Assembly: GCA_026391805.1 (NCBI GenBank) | Contig: JAPLDJ010000001.1 | Location: forward strand, 59,602 to 123,601 | Reading direction: 5' to 3' | Length of the DNA: 64,000 nucleotides | DNA from: Bacteroidota bacterium | Lineage (GTDB): Bacteria; Bacteroidota; Bacteroidia; Bacteroidales; FEN-979 | In this document: positions 53,080-61,606 of the stretch, piece by piece | Layout: each line of letters starts with the position of its first letter | How positions within the stretch are numbered: the first letter of the stretch is position 1 | Program-made: the position numbers and the translations under genes | The notes under the pieces: generated by a model | What the model was told of the DNA's origin: nothing | The model's database searches: none | Seen by the model: only the letters and a program-made list of their open reading frames with translations

Positions 53080-54096
53080 TCAGAAAAAATTCTTTGGATC
53101 AAGATCGGTATATTTTCTCTTCTTCCTGAGATAATACTCGAAAACGATATTCTTCCTGTACACGTTTTGTAACGGTTTTTGCCGCAGCAGTTTCCGCTTG
53201 GCCTTGGTTTTTCCAAGTGTCGAATAAAAAGATTTATGGGCCTTGTAAATAGCCCAGAAGTCTTTAAAGCCGGCAGTGAAAAGGAATTTCATGGCGGCAA
53301 TGCCATCAAGGATAAGACGTTTGGCAAACACCTCATTAACCAGGTTGTCCGGCAGGTTCTTATAGAGGAGGTAGAAGTTATTCCTGAAGTTGAAGTAGGT
53401 CTTTCTCCAGGAGATTTTTGGGAGGGTACCCCCGCCAATGTGATATACCGCCGAATCAGGGCAATACATGATCCTGTAACCCTCATTTTTCAGCCTCCAG
53501 CAAAGGTCGATCTCTTCCATGTGTGCAAAGAAATCCTCGTCGAGCCCTCCGCTCTGGTGAAACAGGTCGGCCCTCACAAACATGCAGGCGCCGGTAGCCC
53601 AGAAGATCTCGATGGCATCGTTGTATTGTCCGTGGTCTTCCTCCAGCGACTGAAATATCCGGCCCCGGCAGAAAGGATAGCCGTATTTATCGATAAATCC
53701 ACCTGCAGCTCCTGCATATTCGAATTTTGTACGCTCGTAATACGACAGGATCTTTGGCTGGCAGGCGGCAACAGACCTGTCTTTTTCCATCAGTTCGATC
53801 ACCGGGCGGATCCAGTCGGGTGTAACCTCGATGTCGGAATTAAGCAGGATGTAATAATCCGCCTCGACCAGCTTCAGGGCCAGGTTATAACCTCTTGAGA
53901 AACCTTCGTTGGAAGGATTCCTGATGATTCTTATGGAAGGGAAATGCTCCTGCAGGAAGGCAATTGAGTCGTCACTGGAAGCATTGTCGGCAACAATGAT
54001 CTCGGCTTCATCACCGGAATGCTGAATGAGCGGGGGAAGAAATTGCTCAAGGTATTTTCTCCCGTTCCAGTTCAGTATTACAACAGCGATGTGCAC
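53080..54096 (-). CDS. Glycosyltransferase family 2
   Basis: 338 residues. GT2 motifs: IAVVILNWNGRKYLEQFLPP, IIVADNASSDDSI, NEGFSRGYNLAL, YYILLNSDIEVTPDWI (DxD-type), and FFAHMEEIDLCWRLKNEG. The C-terminal 90 residues hold a basic, weakly amphipathic region (NFRNNFYLLYKNLP, KAKRKLLRQKPLQN) typical of rhamnosyltransferase-like GT2 proteins. Acceptor and sugar unknown. It is not in an obvious polysaccharide cluster. Confidence 0.93.
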   Translation of the reverse strand: MHIAVVILNWNGRKYLEQFLPPLIQHSGDEAEIIVADNASSDDSIAFLQEHFPSIRIIRNPSNEGFSRGYNLALKLVEADYYILLNSDIEVTPDWIRPVIELMEKDRSVAACQPKILSYYERTKFEYAGAAGGFIDKYGYPFCRGRIFQSLEEDHGQYNDAIEIFWATGACMFVRADLFHQSGGLDEDFFAHMEEIDLCWRLKNEGYRIMYCPDSAVYHIGGGTLPKISWRKTYFNFRNNFYLLYKNLPDNLVNEVFAKRLILDGIAAMKFLFTAGFKDFWAIYKAHKSFYSTLGKTKAKRKLLRQKPLQNVYRKNIVFEYYLRKKRKYTDLDPKNFF

Positions 54097-54204
54097 AGCC
54101 GGATGATTAATGAAATTATGATTGTAAAAATAAGAATAAATTTATTAGGATAATAAAAAATAAGAAAGGGACGGATGTCACTCCTTTCCCTGTTACAATG
54201 GCCA

Positions 54205-56331
54205 TCACCTTACCAGGATGACAACGCCGGTAACTTTACTCTTGCTGACATTTGAATCTTTAGCCAGGAAGGTAATGGTGTACGGATAGGAGCCCGGTTC
54301 ACAGTATCTGCCGTTGAGGGTGCCGTCCCAGCCTTTCAATGAATCCGTTGTCTCAAAAACCATTTGTCCCCAGCGGTTATAGATGATCATGTGGAAATCG
54401 GAGATATCGTTCCCAATGGGCCGGAAAACATCATTCAGTCCGTCCCCGTTTGGCGTGAACGCATTCGGCAAATAAAAATAAGTCAGGGCAGGACAGGATG
54501 TGATATGAACACTGTCGGACTGTGAACAATTGTTCACCGTAACCCTTACCCAATAAAGGCCCGGCGCAGTAACAGTGATTGCGGAATCATGCGATCCGTC
54601 CTGCCAGGTATAGGTGCTGGCACCCGGTACGGTTGCAATGAGACGAACGGTTGTTGTATCCGTGACGCAGGTGTCTTTACCAATTTCTACCTGGAAGAAA
54701 GGTTTTACGATCAGATGCGTGGTTATTATATGCTCACATCCGTTGACTGCAGTAAGCGTATCAAGATAGGTCCCGGTCGCCGATTGCAGTTTTCCCCCGG
54801 CGAAATAGGTTTCTCCAAAACAGATGGAAGTATCCACGGTAGTAAAGGAATTGGTGTCAAACCTGATATGAATGGAATCAGCAGCCAGACAGCCGGCCTG
54901 AGTAAAGGCATTCACAGTATAGGTGCCGGTGCTGATTACCGTAATGGTTTGGGATGTTGCCCCGGTATTCCACTGGTATGACGTGAAGCCTGCCCCCGCA
55001 TCAAGCAGGAGGACCTTCCCGTCACAAAGTGCAGTATCAGGCCCCAGGTCAACAGTTCCTTCAACGACCTCAATTTCCTTGCACTCCTGTTGTTCAGTTG
55101 GCAGACCTTCATCGACGATCAACTTAATTGTATAGGTGCCGGCGTTGGGGAAGATGACAGGAGATGGATCAAACATGGTGGATATGGGAAGAACGGAATT
55201 GATGCAGGGCGGGAAATAGATCAGGGATATTGAAGGCGTTGAGTTTACCGCGAGGCAAAAAATTGTATCCGAGATAGTCAGTGCTTCTGATAATGCGGTC
55301 GTCTCATAAAGGCCGACGGTATTGCCAAGCGGGGTTACAACTTTTGCCCCTTCCAATCCACCCTTAAAATGGACCTGCATAAGCTGGTTCAGCACTACAT
55401 TATGGTTCGCCAGCAATGCATAGGGATTAGTACAATCGTAGAACATGGATATCCCCCGGTTATCGGTGATCCATTGTAAACTGCCAAGGTTAATCCCGGT
55501 GGGCGTGTTCATCAAAGATTTCCCGAACTTCAGCTGAACCAGGCTGGTCGTATTGGCAACAAACATGAACCAGCCCGAGGTGTCACTGATCAGTGCCGGC
55601 TGCATTGGAAGCGTCAATCCGCCGACATTGCCCAGATCATACACGGAGGGAATGGATGCAAGCGAGTTTCCCCATGCAAACCGGGTGATGGTCGCCGCAG
55701 GAAAATTTGTGCAGAACCCGACCCAGTCTGTACCATCGTTGCCAATAACAAGCCCCTGCGCAAGATTCATAAGCGGGGAAGTTGCCACTGTCGTTGCTGC
55801 GGGAGAAAGATTTGAGAGAGAAGGGCCAAAATCCAACCTGACCAGCGATGACCCGTTGGTAACAAAGCCATACCAGTTTCCGTTCCAGTTCTTTACCTGG
55901 ATTCCGAAAACAGATCCCTTCAATATGCCGGGAAGATTAAGCAGATCGTACACAGGTGCATTCAAAAGGCTATTCTGATAAGTGATCCGCATGATAGTGC
56001 TATCCCCTGGGATTGTCATGAATGCATAAAAAAAAATTCCTTCTCTTTGCAATGTTATTCCGGCCGGTACATGCAATACCCCCGAAAGAGGTCCTGAGTT
56101 GACCCCTGAAGGAAAGCTCAGGGGTGTACCGGGACAGAATTTCCAGAAATAAGTCGAAGCTCCCAGTGAGAGGTTGGTAATTGTTACCGGTGTGTTCTTA
56201 CATACAGTATCCCGCACAGTAAAGTCGCAGGTAACGGTCCGGGTATTTCGTTTTTGCGCCAGGCATACCATGCTTTCCGAAATGAGCAGAGACAGAAAAA
56301 ACGCACAAAGGTACAGGGAACTACATTTCAT
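54205..56331 (-). CDS. Large surface protein with type B (gliding-type) T9SS sorting domain
   Basis: 708 residues. A signal peptide (about 1-26, ending VCLA) and a PKD-like segment begin the protein. Repeated beta-rich units follow (SLVRLDFGPSLSNLS, SLVQLKFGKSLMNT), then SprB-like modules (LDAGAGFTSYQWNTGATSQT). The C-terminal 85 residues are the classic gliding-motility-type domain: FYLPNAFTPNGDGLNDVFRP, FHMIIYNRWGQMVFETTD, GWDGTLNG, PGSYPYTITF. It should be exported by T9SS. Ligand or adhesive role is unknown. Confidence 0.92.
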   Translation of the reverse strand: MKCSSLYLCAFFLSLLISESMVCLAQKRNTRTVTCDFTVRDTVCKNTPVTITNLSLGASTYFWKFCPGTPLSFPSGVNSGPLSGVLHVPAGITLQREGIFFYAFMTIPGDSTIMRITYQNSLLNAPVYDLLNLPGILKGSVFGIQVKNWNGNWYGFVTNGSSLVRLDFGPSLSNLSPAATTVATSPLMNLAQGLVIGNDGTDWVGFCTNFPAATITRFAWGNSLASIPSVYDLGNVGGLTLPMQPALISDTSGWFMFVANTTSLVQLKFGKSLMNTPTGINLGSLQWITDNRGISMFYDCTNPYALLANHNVVLNQLMQVHFKGGLEGAKVVTPLGNTVGLYETTALSEALTISDTIFCLAVNSTPSISLIYFPPCINSVLPISTMFDPSPVIFPNAGTYTIKLIVDEGLPTEQQECKEIEVVEGTVDLGPDTALCDGKVLLLDAGAGFTSYQWNTGATSQTITVISTGTYTVNAFTQAGCLAADSIHIRFDTNSFTTVDTSICFGETYFAGGKLQSATGTYLDTLTAVNGCEHIITTHLIVKPFFQVEIGKDTCVTDTTTVRLIATVPGASTYTWQDGSHDSAITVTAPGLYWVRVTVNNCSQSDSVHITSCPALTYFYLPNAFTPNGDGLNDVFRPIGNDISDFHMIIYNRWGQMVFETTDSLKGWDGTLNGRYCEPGSYPYTITFLAKDSNVSKSKVTGVVILVR

Positions 56332-56422
56332 ATATTATAAACCCTTTCACTGCAAACAGGAAACTGAAGGGGCCTCAGCCATGCAGGACACCTCCATCAT
56401 CGTTTGTAAAACCAGGTCTTTG

Positions 56423-57883
56423 TTAGTTTGGAAGGTCCCAGTAATCATTCGACATATTGCCCCATGAATTGATCGTCTGCGTATCCTGGAGATCCCTTGG
56501 AGCATAGACACGGCTCTTGAGGTCAACCTGCCAGGATGGATTATTGATTTCACCGAGGGCATCGGAGTGGAGCAGGAAGAAATCGCTTGTGACCATGTCG
56601 GGTGAATAGAAGACGAACTTCTTGTTCCGCTGGGTTTGATTCAGTGTATAATATTGCCAGATCTCATAAGGATAAGTTGCCGGTTCGCTGTATTGTTTGC
56701 TGATCACATTGGGTGGTCCGTATTCAAGGTACACCCGCCCGCGGTCTGTCTGGTATCCTTTCTTGACCGGTGTCCCGAAATTGTATTGTACTTTTATGAC
56801 CTGTTCTTTGTAAGCCAGCCATGCTTTTTCAGGATTTGCAGCATCCCTCCGCTGCCAGAATCCGTAAAAATAGTTCTGCAGGTTTTTCAGGTCGCTCGAT
56901 TTCAGGGCGCTTTTAATAAAGGCATGTTCAAGTCCCGCAGAGATCGGGAATGTTGAGCTGATATAATCTTTCAGGGAATCGATGCTGGTGATCTTCTCGG
57001 CAAAGGTGTTTGCTCCTGTTGCTGCAAGCATCGCATCGAAGGAAAGTTTTGCATTCGGGTTGCTCCGCTGGAAGAAAAATTCCCTTGAAGTAATCACCTG
57101 GTTCTTCTGATCCCTTGCCTCAACCACCAGGTTGTAATTTCCGGAGGGAAGGTTCTGGATGTTGAATTCTGAAAGCAGGACATTTACCGGCCGTGGTGCT
57201 TCGGTTTTTGCATGTGCAAAGTCATTGAACTTCATTTTGTTCTCAAAGCTCTGAATGTAATAGCTTAAAACGAATTTCTGTCCTGCTGCCGTTACTTTGT
57301 CCATGTTGTACAACTCGCAGTAGAACATCATGCGGGTTTCCTTCTGGGGATAGAAATTATATACGTAAGGTACAAGGTCGAAACCACTTTTCGAAATGGT
57401 TTTCACCGATTCGCTTTTTGTGTATGACTCCAGCAGCTGGATTCCAGAAAAAGAAGGCTTCCCCTCAGGAAAGTCTACGGTCACGGTTTGTGTGAATGGA
57501 CTGGCTTTTCCCGGGTTGTTCTTGTCGAAAAGCTGCAGCTCGAAATCGTAGGCGCCATTGGCAACCAGGAACCGCTGTTCATCCACGAATTCGTAAGTGT
57601 TTTTTGTTGTGTCTGCAATCTCCGGGCTGTTCAGCTCATATTTTTTAAAGGCCTTGATGGCATCATTCTGCTTGAAGGTCATGAGGACATTGACCGTTGC
57701 CTGGAATTTTCCGTTCTCTTTTTTGATATATTTTACGCTGTTCCCCGCCACTGTAAGATAGGTCTCAATGTAGGACCCTTCGGGGGAGTTGAAGGTTGAA
57801 TAGGTAAGGAATGCCCATACATTTTTCGATTCCGAAAGGAAGGGGAAAAGGAGAACTGCTGCGAGGAGGAGTAACTTTTTCAT
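56423..57883 (-). CDS. GWxTD domain protein
   Basis: 486 residues, signal peptide (about 1-19). N-terminal half (about 20-300) is beta-rich, with FLTYSTFNSPEGSYIETYLT. The C-terminal GWxTD domain contains FYGFWQRRDAANPEKAWLAY and the motif written here as GYQTDRGRVYLEYGPPNVIS, so the conserved Trp is Tyr. The family occurs in Bacteroidetes and related phyla and has no proven function. Start ATG 57883 follows from the signal peptide; the frame is open much further upstream. Confidence 0.88.
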   Translation of the reverse strand: MKKLLLLAAVLLFPFLSESKNVWAFLTYSTFNSPEGSYIETYLTVAGNSVKYIKKENGKFQATVNVLMTFKQNDAIKAFKKYELNSPEIADTTKNTYEFVDEQRFLVANGAYDFELQLFDKNNPGKASPFTQTVTVDFPEGKPSFSGIQLLESYTKSESVKTISKSGFDLVPYVYNFYPQKETRMMFYCELYNMDKVTAAGQKFVLSYYIQSFENKMKFNDFAHAKTEAPRPVNVLLSEFNIQNLPSGNYNLVVEARDQKNQVITSREFFFQRSNPNAKLSFDAMLAATGANTFAEKITSIDSLKDYISSTFPISAGLEHAFIKSALKSSDLKNLQNYFYGFWQRRDAANPEKAWLAYKEQVIKVQYNFGTPVKKGYQTDRGRVYLEYGPPNVISKQYSEPATYPYEIWQYYTLNQTQRNKKFVFYSPDMVTSDFFLLHSDALGEINNPSWQVDLKSRVYAPRDLQDTQTINSWGNMSNDYWDLPN

Positions 57884-57921
57884 AGGAATTGTTTTTATGA
57901 TCGTGATTGTACCTGGTTTCT

Positions 57922-57942
57922 GATGCTGGATGCTGGATGTGT
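57922..57942. repeat. GATGCTG heptamers
   Basis: GATGCTG, GATGCTG, GATGTGT: the same parent heptamer as at 25248 and 45294. It lies in the 5' region of the GWxTD gene. Confidence 0.75.
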
Positions 57943-57966
57943 GGGTGTGAGCTTTGTTTATTATTA

Positions 57967-57974
57967 CAAATTTA
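57967..57974 (-). promoter_or_regulatory. Candidate -7 element of the GWxTD gene
   Basis: TAAATTTG on the minus strand fits TAnnTTTG and would leave a leader of about 75-80 bases containing the GATGCTG repeat. There is only a weak TTG at the -33 position. Confidence 0.4.
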
Positions 57975-58093
57975 CAATAAGTCCGCTGTATTGGCAATAA
58001 AATTCTGTATAATCGATACAAAGTCCGATGAAACAGGGAAATTGAGACTCCTGTTATATTTGCTAATTTTGGCTCCATTAATTTTAGAAACTG

Positions 58094-58669
58094 ATGCAAA
58101 AAAAGACGAATTCCTGCTCATGGCCATCGGATGATCGCTTGATGATCACTTACCATGACACTGAATGGGGCGTTCCTGTTCACGATGACAGAAAGCATTT
58201 TGAATTCATCCTCCTGGATTGTTTCCAGGCAGGACTCAGCTGGAGAACCGTTCTGCACAAGAGGAAGAATTTTAAAAAGGCCTTCGATAATTTCGATTTT
58301 CGGAAGATTGCAAGATACGACCAGGATAAAATCGGTGAATTGCTTCAGGATGCAGGGATCATCCGCAACAAGGCAAAGATAAACGGGACAATTCAGAATG
58401 CTAAAAGCTTCCTGGAGATTCAGAAGGAATTCGGCTCATTTGACAACTACATCTGGCAGTTTACGAATGGACAGACCCTTCATAACAAATGGAAGAACCT
58501 GGGTGAAATCCCTGCCACCTCAAAAGAATCGGATGCCATGAGCAAAGAGCTGGTCCGGCGGGGATTCAAATTTGCCGGCTCCACGATCTGCTATTCATAC
58601 ATGCAGGCCGCGGGGATGGTGAATGACCATGTGGTTGGCTGCTTTCGGTATAAAGAGTTGAAAAAATAG
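58094..58669 (+). CDS. tag: DNA-3-methyladenine glycosylase I
   Basis: 191 residues. The Tag fold begins [22 protein letters not shown] with the zinc-binding Cys8 and His, followed by [20 protein letters not shown] (base-binding Trp) and the C-terminal HVVGCFRY with the second zinc pair His and Cys. It removes 3-methyladenine from DNA in base excision repair. The stop codon TAG is part of the following AGCGAAA-type repeat. Confidence 0.95.
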   Translation: MQKKTNSCSWPSDDRLMITYHDTEWGVPVHDDRKHFEFILLDCFQAGLSWRTVLHKRKNFKKAFDNFDFRKIARYDQDKIGELLQDAGIIRNKAKINGTIQNAKSFLEIQKEFGSFDNYIWQFTNGQTLHNKWKNLGEIPATSKESDAMSKELVRRGFKFAGSTICYSYMQAAGMVNDHVVGCFRYKELKK

Positions 58670-58724
58670 CGAAATAGCGAAAAGCGAAATAGCGAAATTC
58701 ATTCCAGCATCTAGCATCCAGCAT
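58667..58724. repeat. AGCGAAA/T and CCAGCAT arrays after tag
   Basis: From the tag stop codon: AGCGAAAT, AGCGAAA, AGCGAAAT, AGCGAAAT (mixed 7- and 8-base units), then CCAGCAT, CTAGCAT, CCAGCAT (58704-58724), the complement of the GATGCTG family. Confidence 0.88.
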
Positions 58725-58738
58725 CATTTGATAATCCC

Positions 58739-58768
58739 TTTGTGTTTCTGGAAAATTTTGTACTTTTG
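58739..58768 (+). promoter_or_regulatory. Promoter of tRNA-Ser
   Basis: TTTG (58739-58742), an 18-base spacer and TACTTTTG (58761-58768): a good Bacteroidetes -33/-7 pair, with the tRNA starting at 58774. The -7 element is identical to that of tRNA-His. Confidence 0.72.
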
Positions 58769-58773
58769 CCCCC

Positions 58774-58858
58774 GGAGAGATGGCAGAGCGGTCGATTGCG
58801 GCGGTCTTGAAAACCGTTGACCTGCAAGGGTCCGGGGGTTCGAATCCCTCTCTCTCCG
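58774..58858 (+). tRNA. tRNA-Ser (anticodon UGA)
   Basis: The gene begins GGAGAGATGGCAGAGCGGTC; the anticodon loop is CTTGAAA, giving UGA. It has a class II long variable arm, the T-arm GGGGGTTCGAATCCCTC and acceptor end TCTCTCCG. CCA is not encoded. Confidence 0.97.
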
Positions 58859-58934
58859 CTGATAAGCTAGTGAGCTGGTGAGTTGGCGAACTGGCGAGTT
58901 AAAATAAAGAAGTAGCGAAAAGCGAGAGCCTAAT

Positions 58935-58969
58935 ACTGTTAACTGTTAATTGTTATCTGTTAATTGAAT
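58935..58969. repeat. ACTGTTA heptamer array between two tRNA-Ser genes
   Basis: ACTGTTA, ACTGTTA, ATTGTTA, TCTGTTA, ATTGAAT, ending two bases before the second tRNA-Ser. An eight-base array (GAGCTGGT/GAGTTGGC type) lies at about 58868-58900. Confidence 0.88.
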
Positions 58970-58971
58970 TT

Positions 58972-59058
58972 GGAGAGATGCCAGAGCGGTCGAATGGGGC
59001 GGTCTCGAAAACCGTTGATCCCTTACGGGATCCGGGGGTTCGAATCCCCCTCTCTCCG
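58972..59058 (+). tRNA. tRNA-Ser (anticodon CGA)
   Basis: Very similar in its ends to the tRNA-Ser at 58774. The anticodon loop is CTCGAAA, giving CGA, and the variable arm differs (TGATCCCTTACGGGATC). No separate promoter is evident, so it may be cotranscribed with the first tRNA-Ser across the repeat. CCA is not encoded. Confidence 0.97.
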
Positions 59059-59138
59059 CAAGTCCTATAATGAGTAATGAGTATTTACCGAATTAAAAAT
59101 CAAGTAATTGCTCATAATTAATTTGAAAGTGTCTCCGC

Positions 59139-60041
59139 TTACTTCCTGAACTCTTTCGGCTTCACAATCGTGAATATCCTGGAAATATTGAATCCAAGGA
59201 AGATATCGCCTTTGCTCCATCGTCCGGTGGTGTTGGCCATAAACGCCTGTTCGTATTCACCCATAGAGTTGGTCATGAAGATCTGGAAAACATGACCGCC
59301 GGTTTCAATATCAACGCCCATTGAAAATGAGCTGTAGGCAGGCGTAGAAACAACCTGGTTGGGGAAGAGGTAATGGTATTCAGCATTGAAGGAGAATCGC
59401 TTGGTGATTTTAATGCGTCCGCCGGCCCCGAGCGAGAAAATGTCATTATGGTCTTCCGAGGTCGGGACAAGGTTTTTATGAACCATTGCAGGCGTGAGCT
59501 GCAGCGAGAACCAGTTGCCGAATTTCCGGGCCATCAGGACCTGAAAACAGTAGGTCATCCTCGAACTGGTATAATTCTTACGTTCGGGGTGCTCCCATTT
59601 TGTGGTGTAAATGGCGGTATTGGCAAACAGGGATAAGGTGAAAGGGAAGTTCTTCCCTCCCGATTTTTGCTGAAGGATCTTGTATTTCAGGAATCCGTCC
59701 CAGGTGTTTTTTTCTGTGTTCAGCCCAAAACCTATTCCGAGTCGTTGCGTGATCCCATATTCCATTCCCAGCCGGATATAAGCCTGTTTCAAGCCAAAAA
59801 GATTTTCGTAACCCGTATTCAGTGCACCGAAATGATGGGTGATCAGTATGAGCATATTCCCCTGTGCCGGGTTCTCGATCGATTGTCCGATCACGATGCG
59901 GGTGGTCTTGAAGGTCGCAGTCGTATAATTGACAGGTGGTTTGTTGTCATTCAGCACATTCATCAGGTCATCCTGTGCTGAAAGCAGCACCGGAAGAAAC
60001 AATAGAAGCAAAAGAAATGCAACCTTGTAACTGTTCCGCAT
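59139..60041 (-). CDS. DUF5777 family outer-membrane beta-barrel protein
   Basis: 300 residues. A signal peptide (about 1-22) is followed by the DUF5777 signature DLMNVLNDNKPPVNYTTATF, TTRIVIGQSIENPAQGNMLI and THHFGALNTGYENLFGL. Alternating strands continue to DIFLGFNISRIFTI. In other Bacteroidetes these barrels lie next to YceI and heme protein genes, as here. Function unknown. Confidence 0.9.
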   Translation of the reverse strand: MRNSYKVAFLLLLLFLPVLLSAQDDLMNVLNDNKPPVNYTTATFKTTRIVIGQSIENPAQGNMLILITHHFGALNTGYENLFGLKQAYIRLGMEYGITQRLGIGFGLNTEKNTWDGFLKYKILQQKSGGKNFPFTLSLFANTAIYTTKWEHPERKNYTSSRMTYCFQVLMARKFGNWFSLQLTPAMVHKNLVPTSEDHNDIFSLGAGGRIKITKRFSFNAEYHYLFPNQVVSTPAYSSFSMGVDIETGGHVFQIFMTNSMGEYEQAFMANTTGRWSKGDIFLGFNISRIFTIVKPKEFRK

Positions 60042-60045
60042 AATA

Positions 60046-60600
60046 TTATTTGTTTAGTTTCTCCATTGCAGCATCAACCGTAATCTCAAGGGACTTGGAA
60101 ATATTATTCACGACTGTACTGGGAACGGAAATCTTATAGTCGGCAAGAAGGAGTGTGAATTTCGCTTTTGCGCTTACAATATCCTTGTTGATCGTTATCG
60201 TCCCATTCTGTTTCACCACCTGGGTAACCCCATGGATCGTAAGCTTTCCTTCCACCATGGCAGGGTATGAGCCATCCTTTGCAAAATTGATCGCCTTGAT
60301 GTTTGTGATCTTCCCCAGGAATGTGGCTTCCGGGTATTTGTCAGATTCCACGTAATTTTCATTGAAATGTTCCTGCATCAGGGCCTTCTCAAAATTAAAG
60401 GATTTCATCAGCACCTTGAAGACAAAGTCGCCGGTGGCAGGGAGCATGGCAACATTGACCTGCCGGTTGATCCCTTCGATCTTCTCCATCGGAGCTTCCG
60501 AATAAAACCGGATATAGCCGTTCTTGGTCACATAGGCTTGTGCCCTGACACCTGCTGTCAGAATGAGAGCAAGGATCAAAAGTGCAAAGTATTTTTTCAT
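60046..60600 (-). CDS. YceI-family exported lipid-binding-type protein
   Basis: 184 residues. The signal peptide (about 1-21, ending GVRAQ) precedes the YceI lipocalin-like barrel: YVTKNGYIRFYSEAPMEKIE, VFKVLMKSFNFEKALMQEHF, YPEATFLGKITNI and KLTIHGVTQVVKQNGTITI. YceI proteins bind isoprenoid-type lipids in the periplasm. The gene is four bases from the DUF5777 gene and 23 from the OB-fold gene. Start ATG 60600. Confidence 0.93.
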   Translation of the reverse strand: MKKYFALLILALILTAGVRAQAYVTKNGYIRFYSEAPMEKIEGINRQVNVAMLPATGDFVFKVLMKSFNFEKALMQEHFNENYVESDKYPEATFLGKITNIKAINFAKDGSYPAMVEGKLTIHGVTQVVKQNGTITINKDIVSAKAKFTLLLADYKISVPSTVVNNISKSLEITVDAAMEKLNK

Positions 60601-60623
60601 ATTAATTAGTTTTTGACTTGAGT

Positions 60624-61058
60624 TTAATAAACAATGGAGCATTGCTCCATGACAACATCTGTACCGTTGTATCCGGTGCAATATCCTTTGATGCGGACGA
60701 TCCCGTCGGGTTTGAACTTCATTGCATCCGCACCGAACTTTTTCAACATCGTACAGCGGAGGCCTTTTTCGCCGAAAATGTCCTGTTCAAATGCAAATAC
60801 AGCAATGGTCAGAGTGTCTGCACTTTCAACACGGGTAAGCTTTCCTGTGATTTCGATGATCTTTCCGTTGTACAATTTATTGGCATTCTCCTTACTGGTA
60901 TTGAATTCTTTGTAGAATGAAGCTGCATCCAGGGTATAATCAGGTTTTAAATTTTCAAAATCAGGATGAGGTTTGTTTATGAGAAACTTGTACACCACAA
61001 ATGCGGCAATAATCCCGATCACCACCAGCCCGATTAAAATCTTGATCCAGAGTTTCAT
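60624..61058 (-). CDS. Membrane-anchored OB-fold (tRNA_anti-like) protein
   Basis: 144 residues. One N-terminal helix (about 4-25, KILIGLVVIGIIAAFVVYKF) anchors a single domain with NKLYNGKIIEITGKLTRVES and IVRIKGYCTGYNGTDVVMEQ, the OB-fold pattern of 'tRNA_anti-like' proteins. It does not look like an RNA synthetase domain, and in this envelope cluster it more likely acts in the periplasm. Confidence 0.82.
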   Translation of the reverse strand: MKLWIKILIGLVVIGIIAAFVVYKFLINKPHPDFENLKPDYTLDAASFYKEFNTSKENANKLYNGKIIEITGKLTRVESADTLTIAVFAFEQDIFGEKGLRCTMLKKFGADAMKFKPDGIVRIKGYCTGYNGTDVVMEQCSIVY

Positions 61059-61104
61059 TTTTCTTTATTTGGATTTCCTGATAATTCTCTCACATCTAAA
61101 AATC

Positions 61105-61153
61105 AAATCCCAAATCCCAAATCCCAAATCCCAAATCCCAAATCCCAAATCCC
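61105..61153. repeat. Seven perfect AAATCCC copies
   Basis: Seven identical, contiguous AAATCCC units, the most regular array in the window, between the OB-fold and cytochrome genes. No interruption or variant unit. Confidence 0.98.
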
Positions 61154-61180
61154 AATTCGTTATTCGTTGTTCGTTATTCA

Positions 61181-61558
61181 TTAATTATCCGGCGCCCCGT
61201 TCGAAATCCATTTTTTGATCCTGGATATATCACAGTCCGACAATTTCGATCCTCCCTGCGGCATCGGAAACGGCCCGGTATGCTCAATGGCAGGCACAAG
61301 TTTTCCATTGTTCACTGAAACAGTCAGACTTGGCCATGAATCGAGGTTAATCTTCCCTGTAGGATTTTGCCCGGAATGGCAGGTATTGCAGTTGGTAGCA
61401 ATAATCGGAGCGACCGTTTGCGAATAGGTAACATTTGTGGTGTCGCACGCTTTGAAAGGATAGAGTGTTTCTTCCTTGTCATAATAGCAGGACGGGAGCA
61501 ATGTTATAATTGCATACAGGGGGATGATCAGACGGATAATTTTTGCTATTGTCATCAT
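61181..61558 (-). CDS. Cytochrome c-type lipoprotein, single heme
   Basis: 125 residues. A lipoprotein signal ends TLLPSC (Cys24). The heme c motif is CNTCH (about 57-61), preceded by VTYSQTVAPIIATN, and the C-terminal helix is LSDCDISRIKKWISNGAPDN, a pattern seen in Planctomycete/Bacteroidetes-type single-heme c domains. Met in PFPMPQGG is a candidate distal ligand. It probably carries electrons at the outer face of a membrane. It is part of the DUF5777/YceI/OB group. Confidence 0.88.
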   Translation of the reverse strand: MMTIAKIIRLIIPLYAIITLLPSCYYDKEETLYPFKACDTTNVTYSQTVAPIIATNCNTCHSGQNPTGKINLDSWPSLTVSVNNGKLVPAIEHTGPFPMPQGGSKLSDCDISRIKKWISNGAPDN

Positions 61559-61606
61559 TTATCTAATATCATGTTGCGAAAACAACGAATAAAGCGAGAA
61601 GCGATC

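Noticed and set aside
54130..54200. Hairpin after the T9SS type B protein as a terminator
   Set aside because: Only a six-base stem (GAAAGG/CCTTTC) with a large loop is seen before the T-rich stretch, too weak to call.
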